A stretch of 54,581 bases of DNA from Alphaproteobacteria bacterium. GTDB lineage: Bacteria > Pseudomonadota > Alphaproteobacteria > Micropepsales > Micropepsaceae. The notes under the pieces are model-generated. The model did no database searches, was not told the DNA's origin, and was given only the letters and a program-made list of their open reading frames with translations. Both the position numbers and the translations under genes were made by a program. Numbering within the stretch: position 1 is the stretch's first letter; each line of letters opens with the position of its first letter. Below are positions 1-8,047 of this stretch, one piece after another. The stretch lies in assembly GCA_021325375.1 (NCBI GenBank), contig JAJPHG010000038.1:1-54581 (forward strand), in the 5' to 3' direction.

Positions 1-2997
1 GTGACCGCGGTTACCAACCAGGAAATCAAGTACGAAGGCACGACGAACGTCGAAACCCTTCTGAACAATCTTCCGTCGGCCTTCGCCGATTTCGGCTCCT
101 ATGAGTCGAACGGTTCGCCCGGTACCGCGACGGTCAACCTTCGCAACCTCGGCAGCAACCGCACGCTGGTTTTGATCGACGGCAAGCGCCTCATGCCTGG
201 CGACCCCTCGCTTCCGTCGCCCGACTTGAACCAGATCCCCGCGGCTCTCGTCGATCACGTCGAAGTCGTGACCGGCGGTGCGTCGGCCGTGTACGGCTCG
301 GATGCCGTCGCCGGCGTCGTGAACTTCATCATGCGCAAGGACTTCGAGGGCGTCGAGTTCGACGGCCAGTGGACCGGCTACCAGCATGACAACACCAACT
401 CGTTCGCGCGCGGCGTCGTCGCTGAAGGCCTTGGCGGTTCGACCCCCGGCTCGATCCCCGAAGCGCCGAACAGCGTCTTCGACGGCGACACGGTCGACCT
501 GAACGGCGTCATCGGCGTGAACAGCCCGGACGGTAAGGGCAACATCACGATGTATGGCGGCTTCCGTCACCTGAACGCGGTCACGGAAGACACGCGCGAC
601 TTCTCGGCTTGCGGCACCGCGACCACCGGCAACGGCAGCTTCATCTGCGCCGGTTCGTCGACGGCGGCCCGCGTCGAGGACGGCAACGTCGGCGGCGGCC
701 GCTTCGCGGACATCAACGGCAAGAACGGCGGCGGCTTCTTCGGTCCCTGCTCGCTGTCCTCGACCGGCGGCTGTACGGTCGATCCGTCTAACGCCAACTT
801 CGGTGCTTTCCGCACGTTCACCGGTGCGGACAAGTTCAACTTCGCCCCGCTCAACTACCTGCAGCGTCCCGACCAGCGCTACACGATGGGCGCCCAGGGT
901 CATTACGAGTTCAACAAGGCGATCGACGTCTACAGCTCGCTGATGTTCATGGATGACCACACCGTCGCGCAGATCGCGCCTTCGGGCTCGTTCTTCGGCA
1001 CGACGTTCAACGTGCCCTGCTCGAACCCCGAGATGACGGCGGAAGAAGTCGCGGACCTCTGCACGTTCTACGGCAAGGGTCCGAACGACACCACGCACCT
1101 CACCATCGGCCGCCGCGACATCGAAGGCGGCAACCGTCAGGACGACCTTCGCCACACGGCCTATCGCATGGTCGTGGGCATGAGGGGCGATCTCGGCGGT
1201 GGCTGGGCGTACGACATCTTCGGCCAGTACGGCGACACGGTTTATCAGGAAGAGTACCTGAACGACATGTCGATCACCCGTATCGGCCACTCCCTCGACG
1301 TCGCCGCGGACGGGCATTGCGCGTCGGCGGATGACGGCTCGGATCTGGGTTGCGTGCCGTGGAACATCTGGGTTCCGAACGGCGTCACGCCTGCCGCGAT
1401 CAACTACCTGGCCGTTCCCGGCATGAAGGAAGGCTCGACCCAGGAATGGGTGGCGGGCGCCAGCTTGACGGGCGACCTCGGCGCTTGGGGCATCCAGTCC
1501 CCCTGGGCGAAGAGCCCGGTTGCGCTCGCTGTCGGCACCGAGTACCGCCAGGAAGAGCTCAACCTGCGTACCGACCTCGAGTTCTCGACCGGCGACCTCG
1601 CCGGCCAGGGCGGCCCGACGCTCGGCACGAACGGCGGCTACGACCTGACGGAAGGCTACGGCGAAATCCGTGTCCCGGTCGCTCAGGACATGCCGTTCTT
1701 CCAGGACCTGTCGCTCAACGGCGGTTACCGCTATTCGTCCTACAACACGGCGGGCGCGGTGAACTCGTACAAGTACGGTGCGGAATGGCAGCCGATCGAC
1801 GACTTCCGTCTTCGTGCCAGCTTCCAGCGCGCCGTCCGTGCGCCGAACGTCATCGAGCTGTTCACGCCGCAGGGCCTTGGTCTGTGGAGCGGTTCCGATC
1901 CGTGCGCGCCGACCACCGGCAGCGGCGGCGTGTTGGTCCCCGCCCAGTTCTCGGAAGCGCAGTGCGAGCATACCGGCGCCACCGCGGCTGAGTACGGCAA
2001 CGGCGGCACCACCGACACGATCCCGCAGTGTATTTCGGGTCAGTGCGGCGAGCTCGGCGGCGGCAACCTTCACCTGGTGCCCGAGACCTCGGACACGAAG
2101 GAATACGGCATCGTTCTCACGCCGTCCTTCCTTCAGGGCTTTACGGCGACTGTCGACTACTTCGACATCACGCTGGAAGGCGCCATCGGCGTCGTCCCCG
2201 AGAAGAACACCCTCTCGGGCTGCGCGGTCAGCGACATCACCTCGCTCTGCGACCTGATCCACCGTTCGCCCACTCTGAACGGCGCGATCTTCGGTACGGG
2301 TGCGGCCGCCGGCTTCGTGGTTGCGACGAACGTCAATACCGGCCGCGTTTCCACCTCCGGCGTCGACTTCGAAGCCAACTACACGACGCATCTGGAAGAT
2401 TGGGGCATGGGAGCCAACGGCTCGCTGTCCGCGAACTTCCTGGGCACGTGGACGCAGACCTTCACCAACACGCCGTTCCCGGGCTTTGCCGACAACTTCT
2501 ACAGTGCGGACGGCAGCCATGTGGTCTTCACCAGGGATTACTACGAGTGCGCAGGCCTCTTCGGCATCACCTGCGGCACGCCGATCCCGAAATGGAGGCA
2601 CAAGCTGCGCGTGACCTGGACGTCGCCTTGGGACTTCGACCTGTCGCTCGACTGGCGCCACATGAGCAGCGTCAAGTTCGACGGCAACCAGCCCGACGAC
2701 GCGCTTGGTGGTCCGAACCCGGGTTGCCAGCAGGCTCTCGGCTTCCAGGGCTTCTGCGACCTGTCGGATGCGAAGATCAGCTCGTACGACTACCTCGACA
2801 TCTCGGGCGACTACACGATCCGGGAGGGCATCAGCATCCACGCCGGTGTCCAGAACGTGTTCGACAAGGATCCTCCGTTCCTCGACTCGAACACGCTGGG
2901 TGTCTCCGCGCCTCCGTTCGGCAACGGCAACACCTATCCGCAGGTGTATGACGCTCTCGGCCGCACGATCTTCCTCGGCGTGACCGTGAAGTACTAA
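1..2997 (+). CDS. TonB-dependent receptor, 5' end outside the window
   Basis: Outer-membrane receptor that would import a bulky substrate using TonB/ExbBD energy. The visible 998 codons open inside the plug domain: residues about 10-110 contain the LIDGKRL, GGASAVYGSDAVAGVVNFI features typical of a plug. A long beta-barrel follows, ending in an aromatic-rich last strand (IFLGVTVKY), as expected for BAM-dependent insertion. The signal peptide and TonB box must lie upstream of base 1, so the GTG at base 1 is not a real start. The large size and many Gly/Asn/Thr loops resemble the large sphingomonad/Caulobacter receptors used for peptides or glycans; the substrate cannot be read from the sequence. 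A TPR-sulfotransferase gene follows after a strong terminator. Confidence 0.93.
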   Translation: MTAVTNQEIKYEGTTNVETLLNNLPSAFADFGSYESNGSPGTATVNLRNLGSNRTLVLIDGKRLMPGDPSLPSPDLNQIPAALVDHVEVVTGGASAVYGSDAVAGVVNFIMRKDFEGVEFDGQWTGYQHDNTNSFARGVVAEGLGGSTPGSIPEAPNSVFDGDTVDLNGVIGVNSPDGKGNITMYGGFRHLNAVTEDTRDFSACGTATTGNGSFICAGSSTAARVEDGNVGGGRFADINGKNGGGFFGPCSLSSTGGCTVDPSNANFGAFRTFTGADKFNFAPLNYLQRPDQRYTMGAQGHYEFNKAIDVYSSLMFMDDHTVAQIAPSGSFFGTTFNVPCSNPEMTAEEVADLCTFYGKGPNDTTHLTIGRRDIEGGNRQDDLRHTAYRMVVGMRGDLGGGWAYDIFGQYGDTVYQEEYLNDMSITRIGHSLDVAADGHCASADDGSDLGCVPWNIWVPNGVTPAAINYLAVPGMKEGSTQEWVAGASLTGDLGAWGIQSPWAKSPVALAVGTEYRQEELNLRTDLEFSTGDLAGQGGPTLGTNGGYDLTEGYGEIRVPVAQDMPFFQDLSLNGGYRYSSYNTAGAVNSYKYGAEWQPIDDFRLRASFQRAVRAPNVIELFTPQGLGLWSGSDPCAPTTGSGGVLVPAQFSEAQCEHTGATAAEYGNGGTTDTIPQCISGQCGELGGGNLHLVPETSDTKEYGIVLTPSFLQGFTATVDYFDITLEGAIGVVPEKNTLSGCAVSDITSLCDLIHRSPTLNGAIFGTGAAAGFVVATNVNTGRVSTSGVDFEANYTTHLEDWGMGANGSLSANFLGTWTQTFTNTPFPGFADNFYSADGSHVVFTRDYYECAGLFGITCGTPIPKWRHKLRVTWTSPWDFDLSLDWRHMSSVKFDGNQPDDALGGPNPGCQQALGFQGFCDLSDAKISSYDYLDISGDYTIREGISIHAGVQNVFDKDPPFLDSNTLGVSAPPFGNGNTYPQVYDALGRTIFLGVTVKY

Positions 2998-3021
2998 GCC
3001 TTTACCGGCACTTCAAAAAAG

Positions 3022-3054
3022 GCGGCGGCCCAAAAGGCCGCCGCTCTTTTTTTT
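3022..3054 (+). terminator. Rho-independent terminator after the TonB receptor
   Basis: A perfect 9-bp GC stem (GCGGCGGCC / GGCCGCCGC) with a CAAAA loop is followed by TCTTTTTTTT. It starts 25 bases after the receptor stop codon. It should end the receptor transcript and separate it from the sulfotransferase gene at 3082. Confidence 0.9.
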
Positions 3055-3081
3055 GCCCCTCGCGATCTGCTAAAGCAAACC

Positions 3082-4743
3082 ATGACGCAGAAAACCAATC
3101 CGGCCGACCGGCCGCTCACGGGCGACGAACTCTTCGAGATCGTGAAAGGCGCCGTCACCGCGGGCGATCTTTCGCGCGCGGCCAGGCTGGCCGCCACGGC
3201 GCTGGCCAACGGCTACATGCACCCCCTGCTCCTCAACCTGCGCGCCTACGGGTTCGAGCAGCAGGGCCGGATGAAGGAAGCACTCGCCGACCTCAAGGAA
3301 GCGGCGAGGATCTCTCCGAAAGACGTGCATCTGCGCAATCAGTACGGCGAAACGCTCGCCAAGCTCGGACGCTGGGACGAGGCGATCCCGGAATTCCAGG
3401 CCGTGCTCGGCTACCAGGGCGACCTGGTGAAGGCCCGCCTCAACCTCGCCTCGGCCTATGAATGCACCGGAGACCTGCCCCGCGCCGAGGATCAGTTCCG
3501 CCGCGTGCTCGACGCGGAACCGGACAACGCGCTGGCGCTGGCCTCCCTCGCCAACCAGGCCGCGCGGCGCGCGGATTGGGACACGGCCAGGCATCTCGCC
3601 GAGAAGGCCCTCGCCGTCGAGCCCAAGCAGCGGCTCGCGCTCACCACGCTCGCCAACACGGCCGTCGCCACGGGGCAATTCGCCGACGCCGGCACGATCA
3701 TCGACAGCGCGCTGGCCGACGCCTCGCTGCCGGACACCGATCGCACCATGATGCTGACGCTCAAGGGCGACCTCCTGCACGCGCAATCTCGCTTCGCCGA
3801 GGCCTTCGCGGCCTATGCCCAAGCCAACACGCTGCGCCGCAAGGTCTTCGCCGCCCAATACGGTTCACCCGGACAGGAGACGGCCGCGAGCTTCGTGCAG
3901 TGGCAGAACGACTATTTCGACCGCGCGCCGTCCGAGAAATGGAAGGTCGCGGAAGCCTCCCCGCCGGGCCAGGGCCCCGCGGTCGCCGGCCATGTCGTCC
4001 TCATCGGCTTCGCCCGCTCCGGCACGACCCTGCTCGAGAGCGTCCTCGCCGCGCATGAGGGCGTGGTCACCCTCGACGAGAAGGACCTGCTCGCCGCCGC
4101 CAACCGCGAATATCTGTCCGACGGCAAAGGGCTGGACCGGCTGGCCGTGACCTCCGAGCAGGAGCTCGCCCCCTTGCGCGCCGATTACTGGGAGCGCGTG
4201 ACCGGCTTCGCCGGCGACGTCGCCGGCAAGGTGTTCGTCGACAAGCGGCCGCTGGGCGCGATGCGGCTTGCGCTCATCGCCAAGCTCTTTCCGTCCGCGA
4301 AGATCCTGTTCGCCATCCGCGATCCGCGCGACGTGATCCTGAGCTGCTATCGCCGCCAGTTCCTGCTGAACCCGTCGATGTACGAGTTCCTCGATCTCGG
4401 CGGCGCCGCGCGCTTCTATTCCGCCGTCATGCGGCTGTCCGCCATGGCGCGCGAGAAATTCGCCCAAACCTGGCTCGATACGCGCCACGAGGCGCTGGTC
4501 GACGACTTCGACGGCGAGACGCGCCGCGTGCTCGAATTCCTGGGCCTGAAGTGGAGCGCGGACGTCCGCGGCTTCGCGCAAAAGGCCAAGGACCTCGCCC
4601 TTTGGACGCCGAGCTCGGCGCAGGTCGTCCAAGGCCTGAACAGCGACAGCGTCGGACAATGGCGCCACTATCGCGAGCAGCTCGACCCGGTCCTGCCCAC
4701 GCTGCGCCCCTGGATCGAGAAATTCGGCTACACGCCGTATTAG
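3082..4743 (+). CDS. TPR-repeat sulfotransferase family protein
   Basis: 553 aa. The N-terminal half (residues about 15-270) is a run of TPR helices (for example RLNLASAYECTGDLPRAEDQ). The C-terminal half is a sulfotransferase fold: the 5'-phosphosulfate loop is GFARSGTTLLES (about residues 307-318) and the 3'-phosphate region is IRDPRDVILSCYRR (about 412-425). These positions would bind PAPS and transfer sulfate to a hydroxyl or tyrosine, with the TPR part probably recognising a protein partner. No signal peptide is visible, so it is probably cytoplasmic. It lies between a TonB receptor and a convergent TPR-hydroxylase. The acceptor is unknown; family membership is clear, the activity inferred. 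Confidence 0.88.
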   Translation: MTQKTNPADRPLTGDELFEIVKGAVTAGDLSRAARLAATALANGYMHPLLLNLRAYGFEQQGRMKEALADLKEAARISPKDVHLRNQYGETLAKLGRWDEAIPEFQAVLGYQGDLVKARLNLASAYECTGDLPRAEDQFRRVLDAEPDNALALASLANQAARRADWDTARHLAEKALAVEPKQRLALTTLANTAVATGQFADAGTIIDSALADASLPDTDRTMMLTLKGDLLHAQSRFAEAFAAYAQANTLRRKVFAAQYGSPGQETAASFVQWQNDYFDRAPSEKWKVAEASPPGQGPAVAGHVVLIGFARSGTTLLESVLAAHEGVVTLDEKDLLAAANREYLSDGKGLDRLAVTSEQELAPLRADYWERVTGFAGDVAGKVFVDKRPLGAMRLALIAKLFPSAKILFAIRDPRDVILSCYRRQFLLNPSMYEFLDLGGAARFYSAVMRLSAMAREKFAQTWLDTRHEALVDDFDGETRRVLEFLGLKWSADVRGFAQKAKDLALWTPSSAQVVQGLNSDSVGQWRHYREQLDPVLPTLRPWIEKFGYTPY

Positions 4744-4765
4744 GGTCTGCGACAGAAAACTCTGG

Positions 4766-4813
4766 TGTCATGGCCCGCGTCCATACGCTGTCGCTATGGA
4801 CCGGGCCATGACA
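4766..4813. repeat. Minimal TGTCAT...ATGACA palindrome (family 1 ends only)
   Basis: 48 bp with 11-bp perfect inverted ends (TGTCATGGCCC / GGGCCATGACA) and an inner stem GTCCATA/TATGGAC. It has the same outer ends as the long family 1 elements but lacks the octamer core. It sits between two convergent genes and could act as a bidirectional terminator. Confidence 0.75.
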
Positions 4814-4839
4814 TCGGAACTTTCAATTGAGCGCGGACC

Positions 4840-6150
4840 TCAAAACGACGCCGGCGGGATCTCGCCGTAGTAGCCGCGCGTGGCGTTGAGGAGGGCTGCG
4901 ATCATCTCGCGCTCCGCCGCGCTGAGCAGCGGATTCCACACGTCCATGATCAGGGTGATGCGGATCTCGTCGCTGTCGTTCCAGGCGGCGTGCTCGATCG
5001 TGTCGTCGAACACCCACGCCTCGCCCACACGCCACTCGCGCGTGACGTTGCCGACGCGGAAGCGGCAGCCCTGCGGCACGATCAGCGGGACATGCGCGAT
5101 CAGCCGCGCATTGGTGACGCCGGTATGCGGCGGGATCTCGGTGCGCGGCTGCAGCACCGAGAAGAACGCGGTCGGCGCATAGCCGGGGATGTCCGCCATG
5201 CCCGCCTTCTCGAGCAGCGCGGCCGTCTTGGGGCACTGCCGGCACACCTCCTCGATCCGCTCGCCGTCCTTCCACAGGAAGCGCGCGTTCCACTTCATCG
5301 AGCGGTTCAAGCCGGACCATTGGTTGAGCGGCGAGCCGTCGGGGTGGTCGACATAGGGCCTGAAGCCGCCCTCGTCCGCGCCGATCAGCGCGAGCAGCTC
5401 GCCGCGGATCGTCTCGGTCGCGTCCTCAAGCAGCTTGAGTCCCGGAAAATCGGCATTGTCGTAGAACGGGATCGCCGGCAGGCGCGGGACCAGCAGCAGC
5501 GTCGGCTGCTGCGTCTGGGCCTTGGCGCGGCCGATCGAGATGTCCTTGCATTCGTCGAAGCGACCCAGCGACGCGTCCGCGTGGCGCGCGCGCAGCGGCC
5601 GCAGCGCCGCGTCGAGATGCGCATCGAGCGCAGCCGCGTTCTCGTCGACCGCGGCGCGCGCATGCTCCAGCGCCGTGCGCAGCTCCGGCGTCAGCTGGTC
5701 CGGCGGCGGCGCGATGGTGACGACGTCCTTGAAGATCTGCGCGGCCCTGCGCTTGTCGCCCGAACGTTCCAGCAGCATGGCCTTGGCGAGCAGCGCCGGA
5801 AAGAAATAGGGATCGGCGCCAAGGCTGCGGACGAGCGCCGCCATTTCCTCTTTCGCATCGCCCTGGAGGCGATGGACGAAGGAGACGTTGAGAGGAACGG
5901 CGGGGTTCTTCGGATCGGCCGCTTCGGCGCGCTCAAGCAGGCGGAGCGCCTCGGCCGGCTGCCTGCGGAAGAGATAGTGCTGGCCGAGATGGAACAGCGC
6001 CTGGGCGTGATCGGGCTTGAGGGCCAGCACGCCCTGCCAAGCCGCGGCGGCCTCGTCGAGTCGGCGTTCGCGCATGAGGCGCTGCGCGGTTTGGATCAGC
6101 GCCGCCAGATGCGTCGCCTGCGAAAAATCCTCAGCCGTCACCTGCACCAA
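4840..6150 (-). CDS. TPR-containing aspartyl/asparaginyl beta-hydroxylase family protein
   Basis: 436 aa. Residues about 10-200 are TPR-like helices, and residues about 240-425 form an AspH-type 2-oxoglutarate/Fe(II) oxygenase domain. Visible ligands are the HTGVTNARLI motif (His about 342), the distal His in DDTIEHAAWN (about 387) and the Arg of RITLIMDVWNP (about 397) for 2-oxoglutarate. This is the His-His metal pattern of AspH enzymes, which hydroxylate Asp/Asn side chains. No signal peptide is seen. The start at 6150 is TTG; GTG three bases later is equally possible. TPR plus a modifying domain mirrors the convergent TPR-sulfotransferase, which suggests both act on related protein substrates. 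The substrate is unknown. Confidence 0.87.
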   Translation of the reverse strand: MVQVTAEDFSQATHLAALIQTAQRLMRERRLDEAAAAWQGVLALKPDHAQALFHLGQHYLFRRQPAEALRLLERAEAADPKNPAVPLNVSFVHRLQGDAKEEMAALVRSLGADPYFFPALLAKAMLLERSGDKRRAAQIFKDVVTIAPPPDQLTPELRTALEHARAAVDENAAALDAHLDAALRPLRARHADASLGRFDECKDISIGRAKAQTQQPTLLLVPRLPAIPFYDNADFPGLKLLEDATETIRGELLALIGADEGGFRPYVDHPDGSPLNQWSGLNRSMKWNARFLWKDGERIEEVCRQCPKTAALLEKAGMADIPGYAPTAFFSVLQPRTEIPPHTGVTNARLIAHVPLIVPQGCRFRVGNVTREWRVGEAWVFDDTIEHAAWNDSDEIRITLIMDVWNPLLSAAEREMIAALLNATRGYYGEIPPASF

Positions 6151-6247
6151 CTAGAATGCCAACATCCGCGAGAGCCCGTCGGCGGAAAACGCAAGGCACC
6201 CCCGACGCATGGCGCTGGCAGTACCCTGCGATTCCGAAAACAAAGCT

Positions 6248-6598
6248 TTAGTGCCCGGGTATCGCCGAGGTCATGCCCATCGACTGAGCGCGCTGGATCT
6301 CCTGCTGGTTTTGCCGCTGCATTTGATCCCATTCGCGCTGGGTGTGGCACTCGCGGCGAGCGCCCAGGCGCGAGCCGGTCGGCGGATCCATGCTTCTGCA
6401 GACGACCTTGTCGGCATCGGGATCCGTCGCCGCCGGCGTGGCGCTCTGCGCGCCCGTCGTGTCGGCCACCGAGCCGGCGCCCCACAGCACCTGCGAAATC
6501 TGCGTGTCCGGAGCGCTCGTATCGGCATTGGCGATGCCGCCCCAAGCCATCAGCCCCGTCACGGAAACCAGCAAAATTCCGAACTTGCGCACGATCAT
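6248..6598 (-). CDS. Small secreted protein with a conserved two-Cys motif
   Basis: 116 aa with an N-terminal signal peptide (residues 1-25; MIVRKFGILLVSVTG, cleavage likely after IANA). After a Thr/Ala/Asp-rich linker comes a compact C-terminal motif, VVCRSMDPPTGSRLGARREC followed by HTQREWDQMQRQ, with two cysteines about 19 residues apart. Similar short periplasmic proteins with a GSRLG...C.T..EW pattern are common in alphaproteobacteria, but their function is not known to me. It lies between two genes for modification-type enzymes on the same strand. The final 25 residues are Gln/Met-rich and probably helical. Confidence 0.72.
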   Translation of the reverse strand: MIVRKFGILLVSVTGLMAWGGIANADTSAPDTQISQVLWGAGSVADTTGAQSATPAATDPDADKVVCRSMDPPTGSRLGARRECHTQREWDQMQRQNQQEIQRAQSMGMTSAIPGH

Positions 6599-6839
6599 GA
6601 CTCCTTAAGATTTTTGAGTTGCCCCGGCCTGGGTCCGTTCCCTGCGACCTTGAACAATTCTAACCCGAAATCCGCGGAATTTGAAAGCAGGTTTCGATCA
6701 CGGTTTTTTGCTTTGGCAAAAATTGCACACCCTTACGTAGAGAAATCGCCGTGCAAGACGCACGGAAATCGGCGTTTCAATGCATCGACATCACCGGCAC
6801 CTACGTTTCTATAGCGCAGGTTGAACGGCGCGATCTGCG

Positions 6840-7826
6840 TCACAGGACCGCGCCGGCCACGGGATGGGCATTCTTCAAGGCCTCCAGCCATTTCAGCGAC
6901 TCGCGAATCTCCGGCCCGAAATCGCGCCGCGCCTGGTCCAGAAGCTCGCGCCGCAGCGCCGGCGAGTACGCATGTTCGGGCGCCTTGGAGTAGCGTGACA
7001 GGGCCGCGCTCTCGGCGATCCGCTCCGCCTGTGCCGCAAGTCCGAAATGCGCGAGCACGAGCCGCAGCGTCTCGACGAGCGAATCCAGCATCGCGTCGAA
7101 ATCGACCATGAGGATGCGCCCGCCCGCCTCTCGAACCGCCGATGCCTGCGTCAGCCGCTCGGCCGCCCAGCTCATCGCGATGAGCTCGCCGAGCGTCCGG
7201 GGCTGCGCGGGCACGGCGCCCAGCAGGCGCCCGAGCCTGTGCAGGCGCTCGGGCCCCAGCGCATTCAGATCGGCCGCCGAGTTCTCGCCCGCGAGCATCG
7301 TCGCCAGATAGGACTCGGCCGTAACGTTGAGCATCACGGCGCGCGCCTGCGGCCGCGCGGCGAGAAGCTTGGCGGCCAGACGCTGCGCCGCGCTCGTCGC
7401 CTTGAGGATCACGCATTGCGTATCCGTAAAGCCGCGCTCCCACAGCCGCAGGAACAGCTCGAGCCGTGCATCGGCCCGCGCCTGGCCGGCATCGAAGGCA
7501 TCGGCCAGGGCGCGCAAGGCCAGTGGCTCGCGAAGCGCAAGCACGTGGCCCGCCTCGTCCAGCAGACGGCTGAGCAGCGTCGAGCCGACATGGCCGGCGT
7601 GGAAGATGAAATTCAGGCGGCGCACGTCGCGCGCGCCGGACATCGCCCGCTCGATGGAAGCCGCATCCGCCCATTCGCCGCGCGGCTTCAGGCGCTCGTC
7701 CAGGAAGCTCGCCGCGCGATAGGCGGCCTCGTCCATCGGCGCGAGGAAGACGCGGTCGCGCGCGACGTCGAGCGCGAAGGGATAGAGCGCGGCGCTCGAT
7801 GCGAGGGAGTCAAGGCTGATGGGCAT
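6840..7826 (-). CDS. Sulfotransferase-like P-loop protein
   Basis: 328 aa, no signal peptide. The stretch FIFHAGHVGSTLLSRLLDEA (residues about 73-92) fits the 5'-phosphosulfate-binding loop of distant sulfotransferases (GS-T-L-LSRLL). ILMVDFDAML (about 236-245) could be the second structural strand. A clear 3'-phosphate motif is not evident, so enzymatic activity is uncertain; a kinase-like P-loop role is the alternative. It is on the same strand as the small secreted protein gene, 241 bp upstream, so it may be transcribed separately. It adds a second sulfotransferase-type gene to this receptor neighbourhood. Confidence 0.65.
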   Translation of the reverse strand: MPISLDSLASSAALYPFALDVARDRVFLAPMDEAAYRAASFLDERLKPRGEWADAASIERAMSGARDVRRLNFIFHAGHVGSTLLSRLLDEAGHVLALREPLALRALADAFDAGQARADARLELFLRLWERGFTDTQCVILKATSAAQRLAAKLLAARPQARAVMLNVTAESYLATMLAGENSAADLNALGPERLHRLGRLLGAVPAQPRTLGELIAMSWAAERLTQASAVREAGGRILMVDFDAMLDSLVETLRLVLAHFGLAAQAERIAESAALSRYSKAPEHAYSPALRRELLDQARRDFGPEIRESLKWLEALKNAHPVAGAVL

Positions 7827-7874
7827 GGAGATGTTCTAGAGCATGTTGTGATTGGTTGGAATCGCAAGCAAATC

Positions 7875-8034
7875 TGTCATGGCCCGCGAATGCGGGCCAC
7901 CCAGCTGGATTCTGCACGCTCCCGAAAATAACTCACGCGGAGCCGCGGAGGTTTTTTCTCCGCGTCTCCGCGTGCAATTCTGTTAAAGCCGAGCAGACGT
8001 TACCCGGGGTGGCCCGCATTCGCGGGCCATGACA
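7875..8034. repeat. Family 1 palindromic element, copy A
   Basis: 160 bp. The ends are near-perfect inverted repeats (TGTCATGGCCCGCGAATGCG and its complement), and each end also folds on itself as GGCCCGC-GAAT-GCGGGCC. The centre has two CGCGGAG octamers on the left and two complements (CTCCGCGN) on the right around a T-rich loop. It lies between sppA and the upstream end of the sulfotransferase-like gene, both on the minus strand. No target duplication is obvious. Confidence 0.9.
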
Positions 8035-8047
8035 GATGGGACGCTCC

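Noticed and set aside
1..3. GTG at base 1 as the start codon of the first receptor
   Set aside because: The protein begins inside the plug domain without a signal peptide, so the gene starts outside the window.
4990..6600. 536-codon plus-strand frame opposite the hydroxylase
   Set aside because: Arg-rich shadow of the hydroxylase; no domain features.
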